Shown here: piece after piece, positions 18,350 through 27,174 of the stretch
How the letters are laid out: the number at the start of each line of letters is the position of its first letter
How positions within the stretch are numbered: the stretch's first letter is position 1
Assembly (NCBI RefSeq): GCF_965227725.1
Contig: NZ_CBDDGH010000006.1
Span: forward strand, 496,001-560,000
DNA length: 64,000 nt
Source: Shimia sp965227725
GTDB lineage: Bacteria; Pseudomonadota; Alphaproteobacteria; Rhodobacterales; Rhodobacteraceae
Reading direction: 5' to 3'
Translations under genes and position numbers: made by a program
Notes under the pieces: model-generated
Told to the model about the DNA's origin: nothing
The model's input: only the letters and a program-made list of their open reading frames with translations
Database searches by the model: none

Positions 18350-19408
18350 ATGTTGTATCTGACCCTGATCATCGCCGCCATGGTTGCCGCGTCCGCCGCC
18401 GGGGCCTATCTGAAACACCGCACCCTGACCATGTATGCCGGTCTGGTGACCGCGCTCACTGTGCTGTTCCTGCTGTTTGGCGGGGCGGATGGCGCCTGGT
18501 TCTTCATCAAGCTTGTGGGCATTCTGATCGTCGCAGCGCTGGCATCCTTTGCCTTCCGCGAAATCCTGGCCCTGATCCTGTCGGAAGACGGGGCGCGGGA
18601 AATCCGCAAGGCGCCGCTGACCGCGTCATTCGGGATGCTGATGGTGCTGCTTTATGCCGTGGCCGGGATTTTTGCCCCGTGGATTGCGCCCTATGGCGAA
18701 GCAGAAGTGATCGCCTCGGCCTTTGCGCCCGCGGATGAAAACATGCTGCTGGGCGCAGACCAACTGGGCCGCGACATGTTCTCGCGCTTGGTGTTTGGTG
18801 CACGCAACTCGGTGGGCATTGCCCTGGCCGCGACCATCCTCGCCTTTGTGGCCGGTGCGCTGGCCGGGCTGTTTGCCGCGGTATCAGGGGGGTATATGGA
18901 CCAGATCCTCGGCCGCTCGGCGGACCTTCTGATGTCGATCCCGTCGCTGATCTTCTCGCTTCTGATGCTGTCGATCTTTGGCACCGGCATCCTGGTGATT
19001 GTGGTGGTGATCGCCGTGATCTATTCGCCCCGCGTCTATCGCCTGACCCGCGCGGTTGCCGGCAATGTGGTGGTGATGGATTACGTCGAAGCGTCCAAGC
19101 TGCGCGGCGAACGACCCTGGTATATCGTGCGCCGTGACGTGCTGCCAAACACCACCGCGCCCTTGGTGGCCGAATTTGGACTGGAGTTCTGCTTCGTGTT
19201 CCTGCTGGTGGCGGGCCTTTCGTTCCTTGGCCTTGGCATCCAACCGCCCACTGCCGACTGGGGGTCGATGGTGCGCGAAAACGCCACCATGATCTCATTT
19301 GGTGAATTTACCCCGCTGATTCCGGCCGCCGCGATCTCGCTGCTGACCGTGTCGGTGAACTTTGTGGTCGACTGGATGCTGCACCGGTCCTCGGGTCTGA
19401 AGGAGTAA
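18350..19408 (+). CDS. ABC transporter permease, DppC class, with extended N terminus
   Basis: 352 residues. The usual DppC core (GADQLGRDMFSRLVFGARNSVGIAL onward; coupling loop DYVEASKLRGERPWYIVRRDVLPN) begins about residue 135. It is preceded by ~110 residues with three or four extra hydrophobic segments, longer than the single N-terminal segment of typical DppC. GGAGG stands before the ATG. It pairs with the DppB-class permease in one importer; four bases separate it from the ATPase gene. Confidence 0.9.
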   Translation: MLYLTLIIAAMVAASAAGAYLKHRTLTMYAGLVTALTVLFLLFGGADGAWFFIKLVGILIVAALASFAFREILALILSEDGAREIRKAPLTASFGMLMVLLYAVAGIFAPWIAPYGEAEVIASAFAPADENMLLGADQLGRDMFSRLVFGARNSVGIALAATILAFVAGALAGLFAAVSGGYMDQILGRSADLLMSIPSLIFSLLMLSIFGTGILVIVVVIAVIYSPRVYRLTRAVAGNVVVMDYVEASKLRGERPWYIVRRDVLPNTTAPLVAEFGLEFCFVFLLVAGLSFLGLGIQPPTADWGSMVRENATMISFGEFTPLIPAAAISLLTVSVNFVVDWMLHRSSGLKE

Positions 19409-19411
19409 GAC

Positions 19412-21058
19412 ATGAGCAAGAAAGACGGAAACCTTCTGAAGATCCGCGACCTGCGCATCGAGGCCCATGACGGGATCGAATGGCATGAGATCATTCACGG
19501 TGTGAATCTGGACCTGAAAAAGGGCGAAGTGGTTGGCCTGATTGGGGAAAGTGGCGCGGGCAAATCCACTCTGGGTCTGGGCGCGATGGGGTTCTGCCGC
19601 GCTGGCTGCCGGATCTCTGGCGGGTCAGTCGAATTTGACGGGATGGAGCTGACCAATGCTTCGCGCGCCGACCTGCGCGCTCTGCGCGGCGGGCGGATCG
19701 CCTATGTGGCGCAATCGGCGGCGGCCAGTTTCAACCCGGCGCACAAGTTGATCGACCAGCATATCGAGGCCCCGCTGCATTACAAAACCGCCACCAAGGA
19801 AGAGGCGATGGCGGATGGGGTGGATCTTTACAACCGCCTGCGCCTGCCCAACCCCGACGAGATCGGCTTTCGCTATCCACATCAGGTCTCAGGCGGGCAG
19901 TTGCAGCGCGCGATGACCGCCATGGCCATGTCCTGCCGCCCGGATCTGATTATCTTTGACGAACCGACCACCGCGCTGGATGTAACCACCCAGATCGAGG
20001 TGCTGGCGGCGATCCGCGATATTGTCGAACAGTTTGACACGGCGGCGATCTACATCACCCATGACCTCGCGGTGGTGGCGCAGATGGCGGATAAGATCAA
20101 AGTGCTCTTGAAAGGGGACGAGGTCGAGGAAGCGCCGACCGAGGAGATGCTGTCCAATCCGAAAGAGGAGTACACCAAATCGCTTTGGGCCGTGCGCAAT
20201 TTCCGCCGTGAAGAACGGCCGCGCCCCACGGATGACACCAAACCGGTGATTTCGGTCAAGAATGTGGATGCGGGATACGGCAATGTGCAGGTGCTGCATG
20301 ACGTGTCTTTCGACATTTACGAGGGCATGACCGTGGCCGTGGTGGGCGAAAGCGGATCGGGCAAATCGACCACGGCGCGGGTGATCACCGGGTTGTTGGA
20401 ACCGATGTCAGGCGAGGTCCTGTTCAAGGGCGAGCCCCTGTCCCCCAGCTTCCGCAACCGCGACCGCGAACAGCTGCAACATGCGCAGATGATTTATCAG
20501 ATGGCCGACACCGCGCTGAACCCGCGCCAGCGGATTTCCGAGATCATCGGCCGCCCCGCCGCGTTTTATTCCGGCCTGTCAGGCGGCAAGCTGAAGGCGC
20601 GGGTGGATGAGCTGCTCGATCTGATCGAGCTGGAGCCGTCGAAATATTACGACCGCTTCCCGGGCGAACTTTCCGGCGGGCAGAAACAACGGATCGGCAT
20701 TGCCCGCGCGCTGGCCGCCAACCCGGAGTTCATCATCTGCGACGAGGTCACATCGGCGCTGGACCAACTGGTGGCCGAGGGGATCCTGCGGCTTCTGGAC
20801 CAGCTGCAGAAAGAGCTGAACCTGTCCTACATGTTCATCACCCATGATCTGGCGACCGTGCGGTCGATTGCCGACGAGGTGGTGGTGATGCAACAGGGCC
20901 GAGTGGTGGAACAGGGGCCGAAGACCCAGATGTTCAAACCACCGCACCACCCCTATACCGACCTGCTTCTCAGCTCGGTGCCCGAGATGGATCCGAACTG
21001 GCTGACCCAGCTTCTGGAAACCCGCGGCGATGTGGGGGATCTGTCGTCCGGCAATTGA
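19412..21058 (+). CDS. ABC transporter ATP-binding protein with two fused nucleotide-binding domains (DppD-DppF)
   Basis: 548 residues with two complete ATPase domains. The first has Walker A GESGAGKST (~residue 45), signature VSGGQLQRA and Walker B LIIFDEPTTALD. The second has Walker A GESGSGKST (~310), signature LSGGQKQR and Walker B FIICDEVTSALD. Both end in the oligopeptide-type C-terminal extension. Energises the importer encoded immediately upstream; last gene of that operon. Confidence 0.93.
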   Translation: MSKKDGNLLKIRDLRIEAHDGIEWHEIIHGVNLDLKKGEVVGLIGESGAGKSTLGLGAMGFCRAGCRISGGSVEFDGMELTNASRADLRALRGGRIAYVAQSAAASFNPAHKLIDQHIEAPLHYKTATKEEAMADGVDLYNRLRLPNPDEIGFRYPHQVSGGQLQRAMTAMAMSCRPDLIIFDEPTTALDVTTQIEVLAAIRDIVEQFDTAAIYITHDLAVVAQMADKIKVLLKGDEVEEAPTEEMLSNPKEEYTKSLWAVRNFRREERPRPTDDTKPVISVKNVDAGYGNVQVLHDVSFDIYEGMTVAVVGESGSGKSTTARVITGLLEPMSGEVLFKGEPLSPSFRNRDREQLQHAQMIYQMADTALNPRQRISEIIGRPAAFYSGLSGGKLKARVDELLDLIELEPSKYYDRFPGELSGGQKQRIGIARALAANPEFIICDEVTSALDQLVAEGILRLLDQLQKELNLSYMFITHDLATVRSIADEVVVMQQGRVVEQGPKTQMFKPPHHPYTDLLLSSVPEMDPNWLTQLLETRGDVGDLSSGN

Positions 21059-21117
21059 TCCCGCGGTGCTGTCAGACGAATTCGAACTAGCCTCAGCTAG
21101 GACAGAATTTCTGCCCC

Positions 21118-21825
21118 TTAATCAGCACAAAGTTGGCGCCACTCGGCCAGAGCGGCGACGCGGTTCAGTTTGAAATGTTGTCTGGAATAGAGACTGCGCT
21201 CCGAATTGAAGAGGTTGAGAACAGAGGCGTGGACAGATGCGAACTTCTGCAGACTTCGCAATCGTCGGAAGCGCAGCATCGCCCTCTCTCTTCGTCGAAA
21301 TGGCAGATGAGAATTCTCTGCGCGATTGTTCACCCAGCGGCCAGTTTCCTGCCTATCCGCGTTGCCAATTACCCTCATCGCGGCACCGTAAGAGCGGAGT
21401 TTGTCGGTTACCAGTGTGCCTGGCCGACCGTGACGCCGCATTGATTTCTTGAGAAATTTCAATGCTGCCTTCCTATCTCGCGTCTTCGTCACATAGCTTT
21501 CTAGGACCTCACCCTCATGATCAACGGCCCGCCAAAGGTAGTACCGCTCGCCGTTGATCTTCACGAACATTTCGTCCAGATGCCATTTCCAATTTGAGTG
21601 GCAACGCATCGACTGAGATCATCTCTTGCGAATTTCCGATGCGAATTTGGGACCGAACCGTTGCCACCAAAACCGAACGGACTAATAGCTCACGTCGATG
21701 CCGCGTTCGTGTAGCAGATCTTCGACATTCCTGAGCGACAGAGGAAACCGAATGTACATCATCACAGCCAAGCGGATGATCTCAGGGCTGGTTTTGAAGT
21801 AGCGAAATGGGGATTTGTTCGTCAT
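21118..21825 (-). pseudogene. IS6-family transposase with two in-frame stop codons
   Basis: Read from the ATG at 21825, the frame is a full-length IS6-type transposase (MTNKSPFRYFKTSPEIIRL, then HLDEMFVKINGERYYLWRAVD, then the C terminus NRVAALAEWRQL). It is broken by TAG at 21682-21684 after residue 47 and TGA at 21619-21621, with no frameshift. The DDE residues lie in the 163-codon downstream segment. I could not identify terminal inverted repeats by eye. It sits at the start of a stretch of gene fragments and probably marks old recombination events. Confidence 0.9.
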
Positions 21826-21874
21826 TGCTCGACGTTAGTTTTGCGCCTTCGCGCTTCAAGCCGGGTTCTTCTGA

Positions 21875-22141
21875 CAAGACCCTGCAGATTTCTTTGCGAA
21901 ACTGGGGAGCGCTTCTTTCGCAAACAAACTTACGGTTTTTGACGTTCTCCTTGGCGAAAACGGAGATAGTGCCGCAGCTCATTTTGAGTATGACTGGACG
22001 CTCAAAAGTGGAGACCAAATCGTCTTTCAGGGCGTCGACTACTTCAAGTTTTCTGAAAGTGGCAAGTTTGCGTCTTTGTCGATCTTTTATGACACCCACC
22101 CGGTGCGCGCTGAAGTTGGCGACAAGTACGCGTCGGCTTGA
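21875..22141 (+). pseudogene. C-terminal fragment of a SnoaL/NTF2-like protein
   Basis: An 88-codon frame with no start codon, closed upstream by TGA at 21872. Its translation (DFFAKLGSASFANKL, HFEYDWTLKSGDQIVF, SESGKFASLSIFYDTHPVR) has the look of the second half of a SnoaL-like cone-fold protein. The 5' half is absent, apparently lost where the IS6 element joins. The other two frames here give composition unlike a protein. Confidence 0.7.
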
Positions 22142-22188
22142 ACCAACAGCGGTGTTGGCGGCGACAGAAAAAATAAAACGAGGACAAT

Positions 22189-22518
22189 ATGATTATCCGT
22201 TGGTGGCGAGCAGTGGCAGGAACTGATGACGTCTTGGAGCAATATGCTGATCACTTAAAACGAACGACGTTCGCCGAGATGGCGCAGCTTCCAGGACATT
22301 TAGGGGCTGCCCTTGCGGTCAAAGTGAACGGTCAACACAACGAACTTGTGGTTACGAGCCTTTGGTCTGACCTCGCTTCTGCGGGGCATTTCGAGAAAGG
22401 AGATTTTGATGATGCCGTGGTCAAGCCAAGCACGCAGAAACTCCTCAAATCGTTTGACTTGAAGGTCGAGTACTTCGAAACCGTTGTTGCGACGGACAAT
22501 TTGGCTGAGAAAAACTGA
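22189..22518 (+). CDS. putative ABM-type dimeric alpha/beta-barrel protein
   Basis: 109 residues, with AGGA seven bases before the ATG. The pattern (LEQYADHLKRTTFAEMAQLPGHLGAALAVK, then a strand-rich segment with LVVTSLWSDLASAGHFEKGDF) resembles small antibiotic-biosynthesis-monooxygenase-like domains. These act as dimers in quinone oxidation, heme degradation or stress roles. It follows the SnoaL-like fragment by 47 bases, a common pairing in oxidoreductase loci. It appears intact, but with its partner truncated it may be a leftover. No specific function assigned. Confidence 0.6.
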   Translation: MIIRWWRAVAGTDDVLEQYADHLKRTTFAEMAQLPGHLGAALAVKVNGQHNELVVTSLWSDLASAGHFEKGDFDDAVVKPSTQKLLKSFDLKVEYFETVVATDNLAEKN

Positions 22519-22865
22519 AAGTTGAATTAGTTCAGTCGACTTTACGCACAAAGCGTGCCTTCACGTGAACTGCAGAGAACGTCTGCTCTCCGTCCACCTT
22601 TGCAGAGCCTTCCCGTCGGCGGCCAAGAATTAGCGCTTGCAGCGAATGGCAGCTTCGTCCGCGTCTCGATGGTCGGCTCTGCCAGCAGCGGAAGTGTGGT
22701 CTCGGTACAGGCCAGATTGACGCCTTTGAACGGCTGCTGCGACGACATGCGCTGTGTCGCAGCGAAGGGCGTTCCGCGAGGGCAAAATCATGCTGCATCA
22801 GCGAGAGGCCGAAATCGAAGGTCGGCAAAGTCCGGTTCATGCCAATACAGGCCGTCGGGAGTGGC
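22519..22865. other. no gene recognised
   Basis: About 350 bases between the ABM-like gene and a decarboxylase fragment. Frames exist on both strands but none gives a recognisable protein or a ribosome site; probably intergenic material carried with the fragments. Confidence 0.5.
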
Positions 22866-23207
22866 GTGGCACTACCCACTTGGGCAGTGCTGCGGTCGCT
22901 GGGGCGGCAAGGCGTGCGTGATCAGGTGGCGCGCCATTGCGGTATCGCCGCGCGCATTGCCGAGCGGTTGAATCAGGCCGAGGGCGTGCGCGTTCTCAAC
23001 GATGTGGTGCTGAACCAGATCATCGTTAGCTTCGGCCCCGTAGGCGCTGACGCCAAAACACGTCGCGCGGCAACACAGTCAGTAATCAACCGGATCGCCG
23101 CGCAAGGCACCATATTTGTGGGCGGGGCCCGATGGCATGACGAATGGGTCATGCGTATCTCGGTCATCTGCGCGGCAACGCAGGTGGATGGGCGCATTCG
23201 CGATTAG
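22866..23207 (+). pseudogene. C-terminal fragment of a group II PLP-dependent decarboxylase
   Basis: The frame reads PTWAVLRSLGRQGVRD, VARHCGIAARIAERL, VLNDVVLNQIIVSFG and MRISV, the C-terminal domain of aromatic-L-amino-acid/diaminobutyrate decarboxylase relatives. The catalytic PLP lysine domain is missing and there is no proper start. The final ~15 residues after MRISVICAATQVDG overlap, in another frame, the start of a TPR fragment, so the last codons are from a junction rather than the original gene. Confidence 0.75.
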
Positions 23208-23596
23208 GCTGGCTTGAGGTCTATGCCGACCGCCCGCATCTCGCGCTGCCCCGGTTTGAACAGGCCATACGGCTCAGCCCGCTGGATCCGATGAATTTCA
23301 ACAACTACGTGGGCATTGCCAGCGCACACCAGTTGAACGAGGATTACGCGCAAGCTGCCGATTTCTTCCAACGTGCGATCATCGAGCGCCCAACCGCCTA
23401 CTGGATCCACCGCAACCTCGCCCCGGTCTTGCTGGCCGCGGGGCGCTACGCCGATGCGGAGCAATCCAAAGCCATCCTCTTCGCCGAATTCCCCGACCTG
23501 ACCATCGAACGCTACAAACAGGCGATGGTGTTTTCTCCCGCAGCGCTTGAGCGGATATCGGTCTATCTGCGACAGTTGGGGATGGCTGAGGCATAG
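23184..23596 (+). pseudogene. C-terminal TPR fragment, adenylate-cyclase-type
   Basis: The reading frame WAHSRLGWLEVYADRP, QAIRLSPLDPMNFNNYVGIASAHQ and AYWIHRNLAPVLLAAGRYADAE contains tandem TPRs. Their sequence is that of the C-terminal region of alphaproteobacterial class III adenylate cyclases. The cyclase domain and the start of the gene are absent; the frame is joined directly to decarboxylase sequence. Ends at a natural stop (LGMAEA). Confidence 0.7.
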
Positions 23597-23679
23597 CCGC
23601 AGCGAATGCACCAATCCATCGCTTGAATTGTAGTCCTCCGCCCCGGCTCACATTATACGGACGCAAAAGACATATGTTC

Positions 23680-24000
23680 TTACAGCATTCGCCATTCACT
23701 ACTCATTGCACGAACGGGTGAGAGGCGGACGAACCGTGCATTCACGGAAGTCTGTCGAAGTGCTGCTTCATCAAAGGCAACCAGGCCAGTCTCGCCTGAT
23801 GCAACTGGAAAAATGGCCGCCAAAGCGATGACCCATCGCCGGATCGCCTTTCGGCTGATCCTCACGCCGCGTTCTGCGAGAAGATCCTCAACATCAGCAG
23901 TGCTAAGCGAAAAGCGATAGTAGGCCCAAACGGCATAGGCGATGATCTCGCGTAGAAAGCGAAAACCCTTCATGCGAGGCATCTTGAACGGCATATTCAT
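23680..24000 (-). pseudogene. N-terminal fragment of an IS6-family transposase
   Basis: From the ATG at 24000 the first ~57 residues match the IS6/IS240 N terminus (FLREIIAYAVWAYYRFSLSTADVEDLLAERGVRISRKAIRRWV). After that the frame runs into unrelated sequence, so the DDE domain is missing. Different in sequence from the element at 21.1-21.8 kb, hence a second IS6-type insertion. Confidence 0.75.
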
Positions 24001-24134
24001 ACGTGAGGCCTAATCAGTTCACGACGTACAAACAAGTTGGCAATGCCAGTTACTCTGTATTGCCAACTTGTTGGCCTGATCAGGCATTGCCATCGCCACT
24101 TGCCACCGACGCGAACGTAGATTTCATCCACGTG
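23997..24134 (-). pseudogene. internal transposase remnant containing the first DDE aspartate
   Basis: The minus frame reads HVDEIYVRVGGKWRWQ, the catalytic-core start of IS6-type transposases. It runs from just after a TAG (24135-24137) and then continues into non-matching sequence to a TGA at 23997. It abuts and slightly overlaps the N-terminal fragment, but in the wrong order, so the two come from separate copies or a rearrangement. Confidence 0.55.
24031..24072. repeat. 14-base perfect inverted repeat
   Basis: AACAAGTTGGCAAT (24031-24044) and ATTGCCAACTTGTT (24059-24072) flank a 14-base loop, directly upstream of an IS6-type transposase fragment. Could be abutting transposon ends or a stable hairpin. 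Confidence 0.6.
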
Positions 24135-24144
24135 CTAGTCGACG

Positions 24145-25407
24145 CTAAAAACCCTCGAATGCGTACTCTCGAAGCATCGCTTTCTCGCGGATCTGATCCC
24201 GATCCTGCGCCGACAGATCGACCTCGTTGGCCAGCTTCGGGAAGAGATCGCTTATGGCGTCAACCTGCTCTTTGATCATCGCTCGCGCCTCATCCTTCTG
24301 CACACCGAAAACGTGTGCCGACTTCATTGCCAGAACCAGCTGGGCGCGATTTTCTGCTTCGAACACGCTCATGGCCTGGTTCGCTTCATGGGCAAAGCGT
24401 GGCCGCGGATCGATATCATAGGCGGGCGTCAGACTAATGTCCTTTCCATCCCAGAATGCCGCGTGGTTCCGAGCATGGTCATCCGTGTTTCCCACTAGGA
24501 TGTTGAAACACATCCGCCGGAACAGTTCTTTCACATCCTTCTCGGCCGTCCTGCTCCTCCTTCGCAATTCGATGGCCAGCTGTGGATAACTCGCATAGCG
24601 AGCCTCATGCTCCGCGAGGCCCAGTATGGTCAGCCCTGAGACCATGGCACGGCGGGTTTCACCCTTGTCAGTGGAGACCCGATCAAATCGCTCAATCAGG
24701 ATGACATCCTTGCCTGAAGCGGATCTCAGCTCTACTGGAGCTACGTCGATCCCAGCTGCCTCGGCAATCTTCATAGCGATGTACTCACCTTTGACCACCG
24801 AGTGCTGGTCATTCGACGCTGAGAACTTCGCAATATACTTGGTCTTCCCATCCTGAATTTGAGCTTTCGGTCGGGCCCCGCCAATCGATGTGCCGTGGCG
24901 CAAGGCTTCATCCAGCTCCTGCGGCAGCGGGGTGCCTTTCTCTACATATTCTGCCGCATCCAGCAGCATCTCCAAAGTCACTTCGCCCTGCTGGCGCGGA
25001 ACATACGTTGTCGCGGAACTCTGAAAGTCGAGAGCACCAATTCTATCGGATCCGGACTGGAGCATGAAGTTCATCTCATCAAGAGCATCCACATCCAGGC
25101 CTTTGCCCTTTCTCCCGGTGAGCCGGTTGATAATCACCCTCCGGCCCCAGAAGTCAGGGCTGCCGTCGCGAAGGCAGCCTGCAATCGTCATCGGGGCAGC
25201 TGGTGCGATAATCCCCTTCTCCAGCGGGAGGTCCGGGAGGTATATAGGTACCGCATTGGGGGTGTTGAGGTAGCTGCGGCCGTATGTGAACTCGTGAACC
25301 CCTTTTACCAGGTCCAGGCGCCCTGCGACCAAAGGCTCTGTTTCACCCGGCAGCCAAATCCAAACAAAGAGAGACTTTGCTGGCTTCAGCAGATTAGAAG
25401 TCATCAT
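24145..25407 (-). CDS. hipA: HipA-type serine/threonine kinase toxin
   Basis: 420 residues, full length for the family. Visible motifs: the phosphate-binding loop GTSIGGARPKAQI (~172-184), the catalytic loop NILVGNTDDHARNHA (Asp309/Asp310) and the metal-binding YDIDP (~330-334). HipA kinases phosphorylate a target such as glutamyl-tRNA synthetase and slow growth; the antitoxin blocks this. The gene overlaps the hipB-like gene by 14 bases, so the pair is co-translated. It looks intact although surrounded by gene debris. The exact target cannot be read from sequence. Confidence 0.9.
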   Translation of the reverse strand: MMTSNLLKPAKSLFVWIWLPGETEPLVAGRLDLVKGVHEFTYGRSYLNTPNAVPIYLPDLPLEKGIIAPAAPMTIAGCLRDGSPDFWGRRVIINRLTGRKGKGLDVDALDEMNFMLQSGSDRIGALDFQSSATTYVPRQQGEVTLEMLLDAAEYVEKGTPLPQELDEALRHGTSIGGARPKAQIQDGKTKYIAKFSASNDQHSVVKGEYIAMKIAEAAGIDVAPVELRSASGKDVILIERFDRVSTDKGETRRAMVSGLTILGLAEHEARYASYPQLAIELRRRSRTAEKDVKELFRRMCFNILVGNTDDHARNHAAFWDGKDISLTPAYDIDPRPRFAHEANQAMSVFEAENRAQLVLAMKSAHVFGVQKDEARAMIKEQVDAISDLFPKLANEVDLSAQDRDQIREKAMLREYAFEGF

Positions 25408-25732
25408 CTACCTTCCTGTTTTGCGCTTGGAACGCCCTTTGGCGTAAAACAGATTGGTATCGCCGCTCAGCCGACAAGGCGTTTGAAACATCGTTCGGTT
25501 GATCGCCCAGCAATGGCACTCCAACCACTGCGGCGATCTCAAACACAGAACCTATCCCTACTTTGGAATCCCCGTTTTCCACACGCGCAAGCAGCGGTCG
25601 GGACACACCCGCTCTAGAGGCCAGATCATTCGTCGTCATATTGCGTTCAAGCCGCGCCGAGCGGATCATCAAGCCGAGCAATTCAATTGCTTCCTTTGCC
25701 TCACGCGAGACGGTTTTCTTGCGCTGGCTCAT
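25394..25732 (-). CDS. hipB: HipB-type XRE antitoxin
   Basis: 112 residues with one HTH_3 domain (MIRSARLERNMTTNDLASRAGVSRPLLARVENGD, ~residues 22-55) and a C-terminal tail that would contact HipA. First gene of the pair. A palindrome GAAATACAAATATTTC 37 bases upstream of its start is a candidate autoregulatory operator. Confidence 0.88.
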   Translation of the reverse strand: MSQRKKTVSREAKEAIELLGLMIRSARLERNMTTNDLASRAGVSRPLLARVENGDSKVGIGSVFEIAAVVGVPLLGDQPNDVSNALSAERRYQSVLRQRAFQAQNRKVDDDF

Positions 25733-25769
25733 GTCTCTTTACCTCAATATGCCGTTCATCTGAAGTATT

Positions 25770-25785
25770 GAAATACAAATATTTC
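25770..25785. promoter_or_regulatory. candidate HipB operator
   Basis: GAAATA-CAAA-TATTTC, a perfect 6+4+6 palindrome in AT-rich DNA just upstream of hipB, where type II antitoxins normally bind. Confidence 0.5.
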
Positions 25786-25897
25786 CATATGCCTTACAAT
25801 GCAACATATGCATTACATCATAGTTCTTTCTTCTCGTCCGCGATCCGAAAAAACAGGTTCAGCAATTTGGCTACGGCCTGAGCGCCCTGTGCGCTTC

Positions 25898-26098
25898 TCA
25901 AACTGCATGCAGTTTGTGCAAATAGGAGTGCACCATCCACCGACGCTTCGGATCCGGCAAGGTTGGGCACATCGACGACAGGTCTTGCCGGATTGCTGGC
26001 TCATCCTCACACATTGTACCAGAGAAATGGTGTTCCATCGTTCTGATACCATCAGCCCAATCCACAAAACTGTCATCGAAGTTGCTGTGGTCGATCAT
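25898..26098 (-). CDS. small hypothetical acidic protein
   Basis: 66 residues (MIDHSNFDDSFVDWADGIRTM...). GGAGAG is eight bases upstream of the ATG, and the composition is protein-like (many Asp, Trp, Met). No domain recognised. An overlapping minus frame (25813-26076) is rich in Arg, Ser and Cys and less convincing. It sits 112 bases upstream of the hipB operator on the same strand, so it could be read into hipBA or be independent. Confidence 0.4.
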   Translation of the reverse strand: MIDHSNFDDSFVDWADGIRTMEHHFSGTMCEDEPAIRQDLSSMCPTLPDPKRRWMVHSYLHKLHAV

Positions 26099-26578
26099 CG
26101 TCTTACTCTCCAAAATTGACCTTTGGCCAAACGAGCTGCGGCTTGCCGAACTCTACGTCCGCCACCGATAGATTTGTGCAACGTCATGTTGGTTGCAGGA
26201 CCCGCCGGCCCAACTTATGTCCGCTCCCGATTTCGTCATAACGCTGGCGCCACCTGCCCCTTGCGGCGGAGAAGCGTTTTCTAGGGTCCGCTTGCGGCAC
26301 CCTAGAAACAGGCATGGGTTGGAATATGCGCGAAGCGTGTATTACAACCCGTTAGCCTGCGTAGCCGTTTTTGTTTGCTTCGGAGCAGTAGATGATAAAT
26401 CTGCGGCATCGCCAAAAAGCTCTCAAAAGGGCGTTGCCCTCTGCGAGTGATACCCGCATTCACCCACGGTTTTTTCAGCAAATAGATGTTTGGCAGGATC
26501 GCTCTGAGTAGCCCAACTCCAAACACGCAGTTGGTGCCTACCGCGCATTGGCTGCTCCATTCGTTGCGCACATCCGCC
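26099..26578. other. gap with a long hairpin
   Basis: 480 bases without a supportable gene. The only clear structure is the hairpin at 26278-26308. Confidence 0.5.
26278..26308. terminator. perfect hairpin, possible bidirectional terminator
   Basis: TTTCTAGGGTCCGC (26278-26291) pairs with GCGG-C-ACCCTAGAAA (26294-26308) apart from one bulged base; only two bases remain in the loop. It lies downstream of the three-gene micro-operon on the minus strand. T runs are short, so termination is a guess. Confidence 0.5.
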
Positions 26579-26794
26579 CTATCTCCCTTCCTTCTCAAGC
26601 ACCGAGATTTCTTCTTTCAATTGGGCAATCTTTTGGGACCGCAGGTGGTCATCAAGCAGTTTCAAGAACATCTGCCTCTTCGCACCTTTTTTCATGCCAA
26701 ACTGTGCGGCAGCGAGTTGATTGAATTGATCCGCCTGTTCAGAGGAAACTCGGAAGTAGAAAGAGACCGAGTCCTCTTGGTCATTGTCTGACAT
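26579..26794 (-). CDS. small protein, possible ribbon-helix-helix or mobilisation accessory type
   Basis: 71 residues from the ATG at 26794, preceded by GGGGAGA. The order strand (DSVSFYFRVSSEQ), helix, helix, followed by a charged heptad-like C terminus (SQKIAQLKEEISVLEKE), would fit a small dimeric DNA-binding protein, but no family is certain. Its start overlaps the end of the 45-codon gene upstream by 14 bases. Last gene of a three-gene unit. Confidence 0.6.
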   Translation of the reverse strand: MSDNDQEDSVSFYFRVSSEQADQFNQLAAAQFGMKKGAKRQMFLKLLDDHLRSQKIAQLKEEISVLEKEGR

Positions 26795-26918
26795 CACGGC
26801 TCTCCCCAAAGAGAAGCGAGGTAATGTGCATTGCGAGCAGTACATGGATGACAGCCAATTTTGCTACGCCCCCCCACATCGCGCGGTCTGCTAGGCTGGC
26901 GTTATACGCCCTAAACAT
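26781..26918 (-). CDS. 45-residue single-pass membrane peptide
   Basis: The ATG at 26918 overlaps the stop of the preceding gene (ATGTTTAG) and its own stop overlaps the next start (ATGTCAGACAATGA). One hydrophobic segment is evident (WGGVAKLAVIHVLLAMHITSLLF, counted from ~residue 18). Both overlaps point to coupled translation. A longer reading to 26987 would lie inside the previous gene and is not preferred. No homology recognised. Confidence 0.45.
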   Translation of the reverse strand: MFRAYNASLADRAMWGGVAKLAVIHVLLAMHITSLLFGESRDVRQ

Positions 26919-27153
26919 CGCCTCGTTCCCTCTGCGCCAACGCTGCAACTTTCTCAACGAGGCTCCACACGCTGCTACGGCGCTCATGACCAGAGATCAT
27001 TCCTTGGGTATCTGATGATGGAATTCCAAGTGGTTCGTAACCCCGCTCGACGGTCCGAACCTCGTAGTTGGAGATATCAGCCAGGTTCGAGACATTAGCG
27101 GCCGATGCCTTAGCGATCACTCGATCACCAACGGAAACTGTAATTATCAGCAT
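26911..27153 (-). CDS. hypothetical protein, first gene of a micro-operon
   Basis: 80 residues (MLIITVSVGDRVIAKASAANV..., then ..SLVEKVAALAQRERGDV) with AGGA nine bases before the ATG. The N-terminal beta-strand-like stretch and helical C terminus look protein-like, but no family is recognised. The tRNA-like element ends 21 bases upstream. Its stop overlaps the membrane peptide start. Confidence 0.55.
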   Translation of the reverse strand: MLIITVSVGDRVIAKASAANVSNLADISNYEVRTVERGYEPLGIPSSDTQGMISGHERRSSVWSLVEKVAALAQRERGDV

Positions 27154-27174
27154 AGATTTTTCCTACAAGAAGTA

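Noticed and set aside
26895..26925. GGCGTTATACGCC, considered as an integron attC core
   Set aside because: Does not fit the GTTRRRY/RYYYAAC pairing, no second core at a suitable distance, and no integron integrase; it lies within the 45-codon gene.
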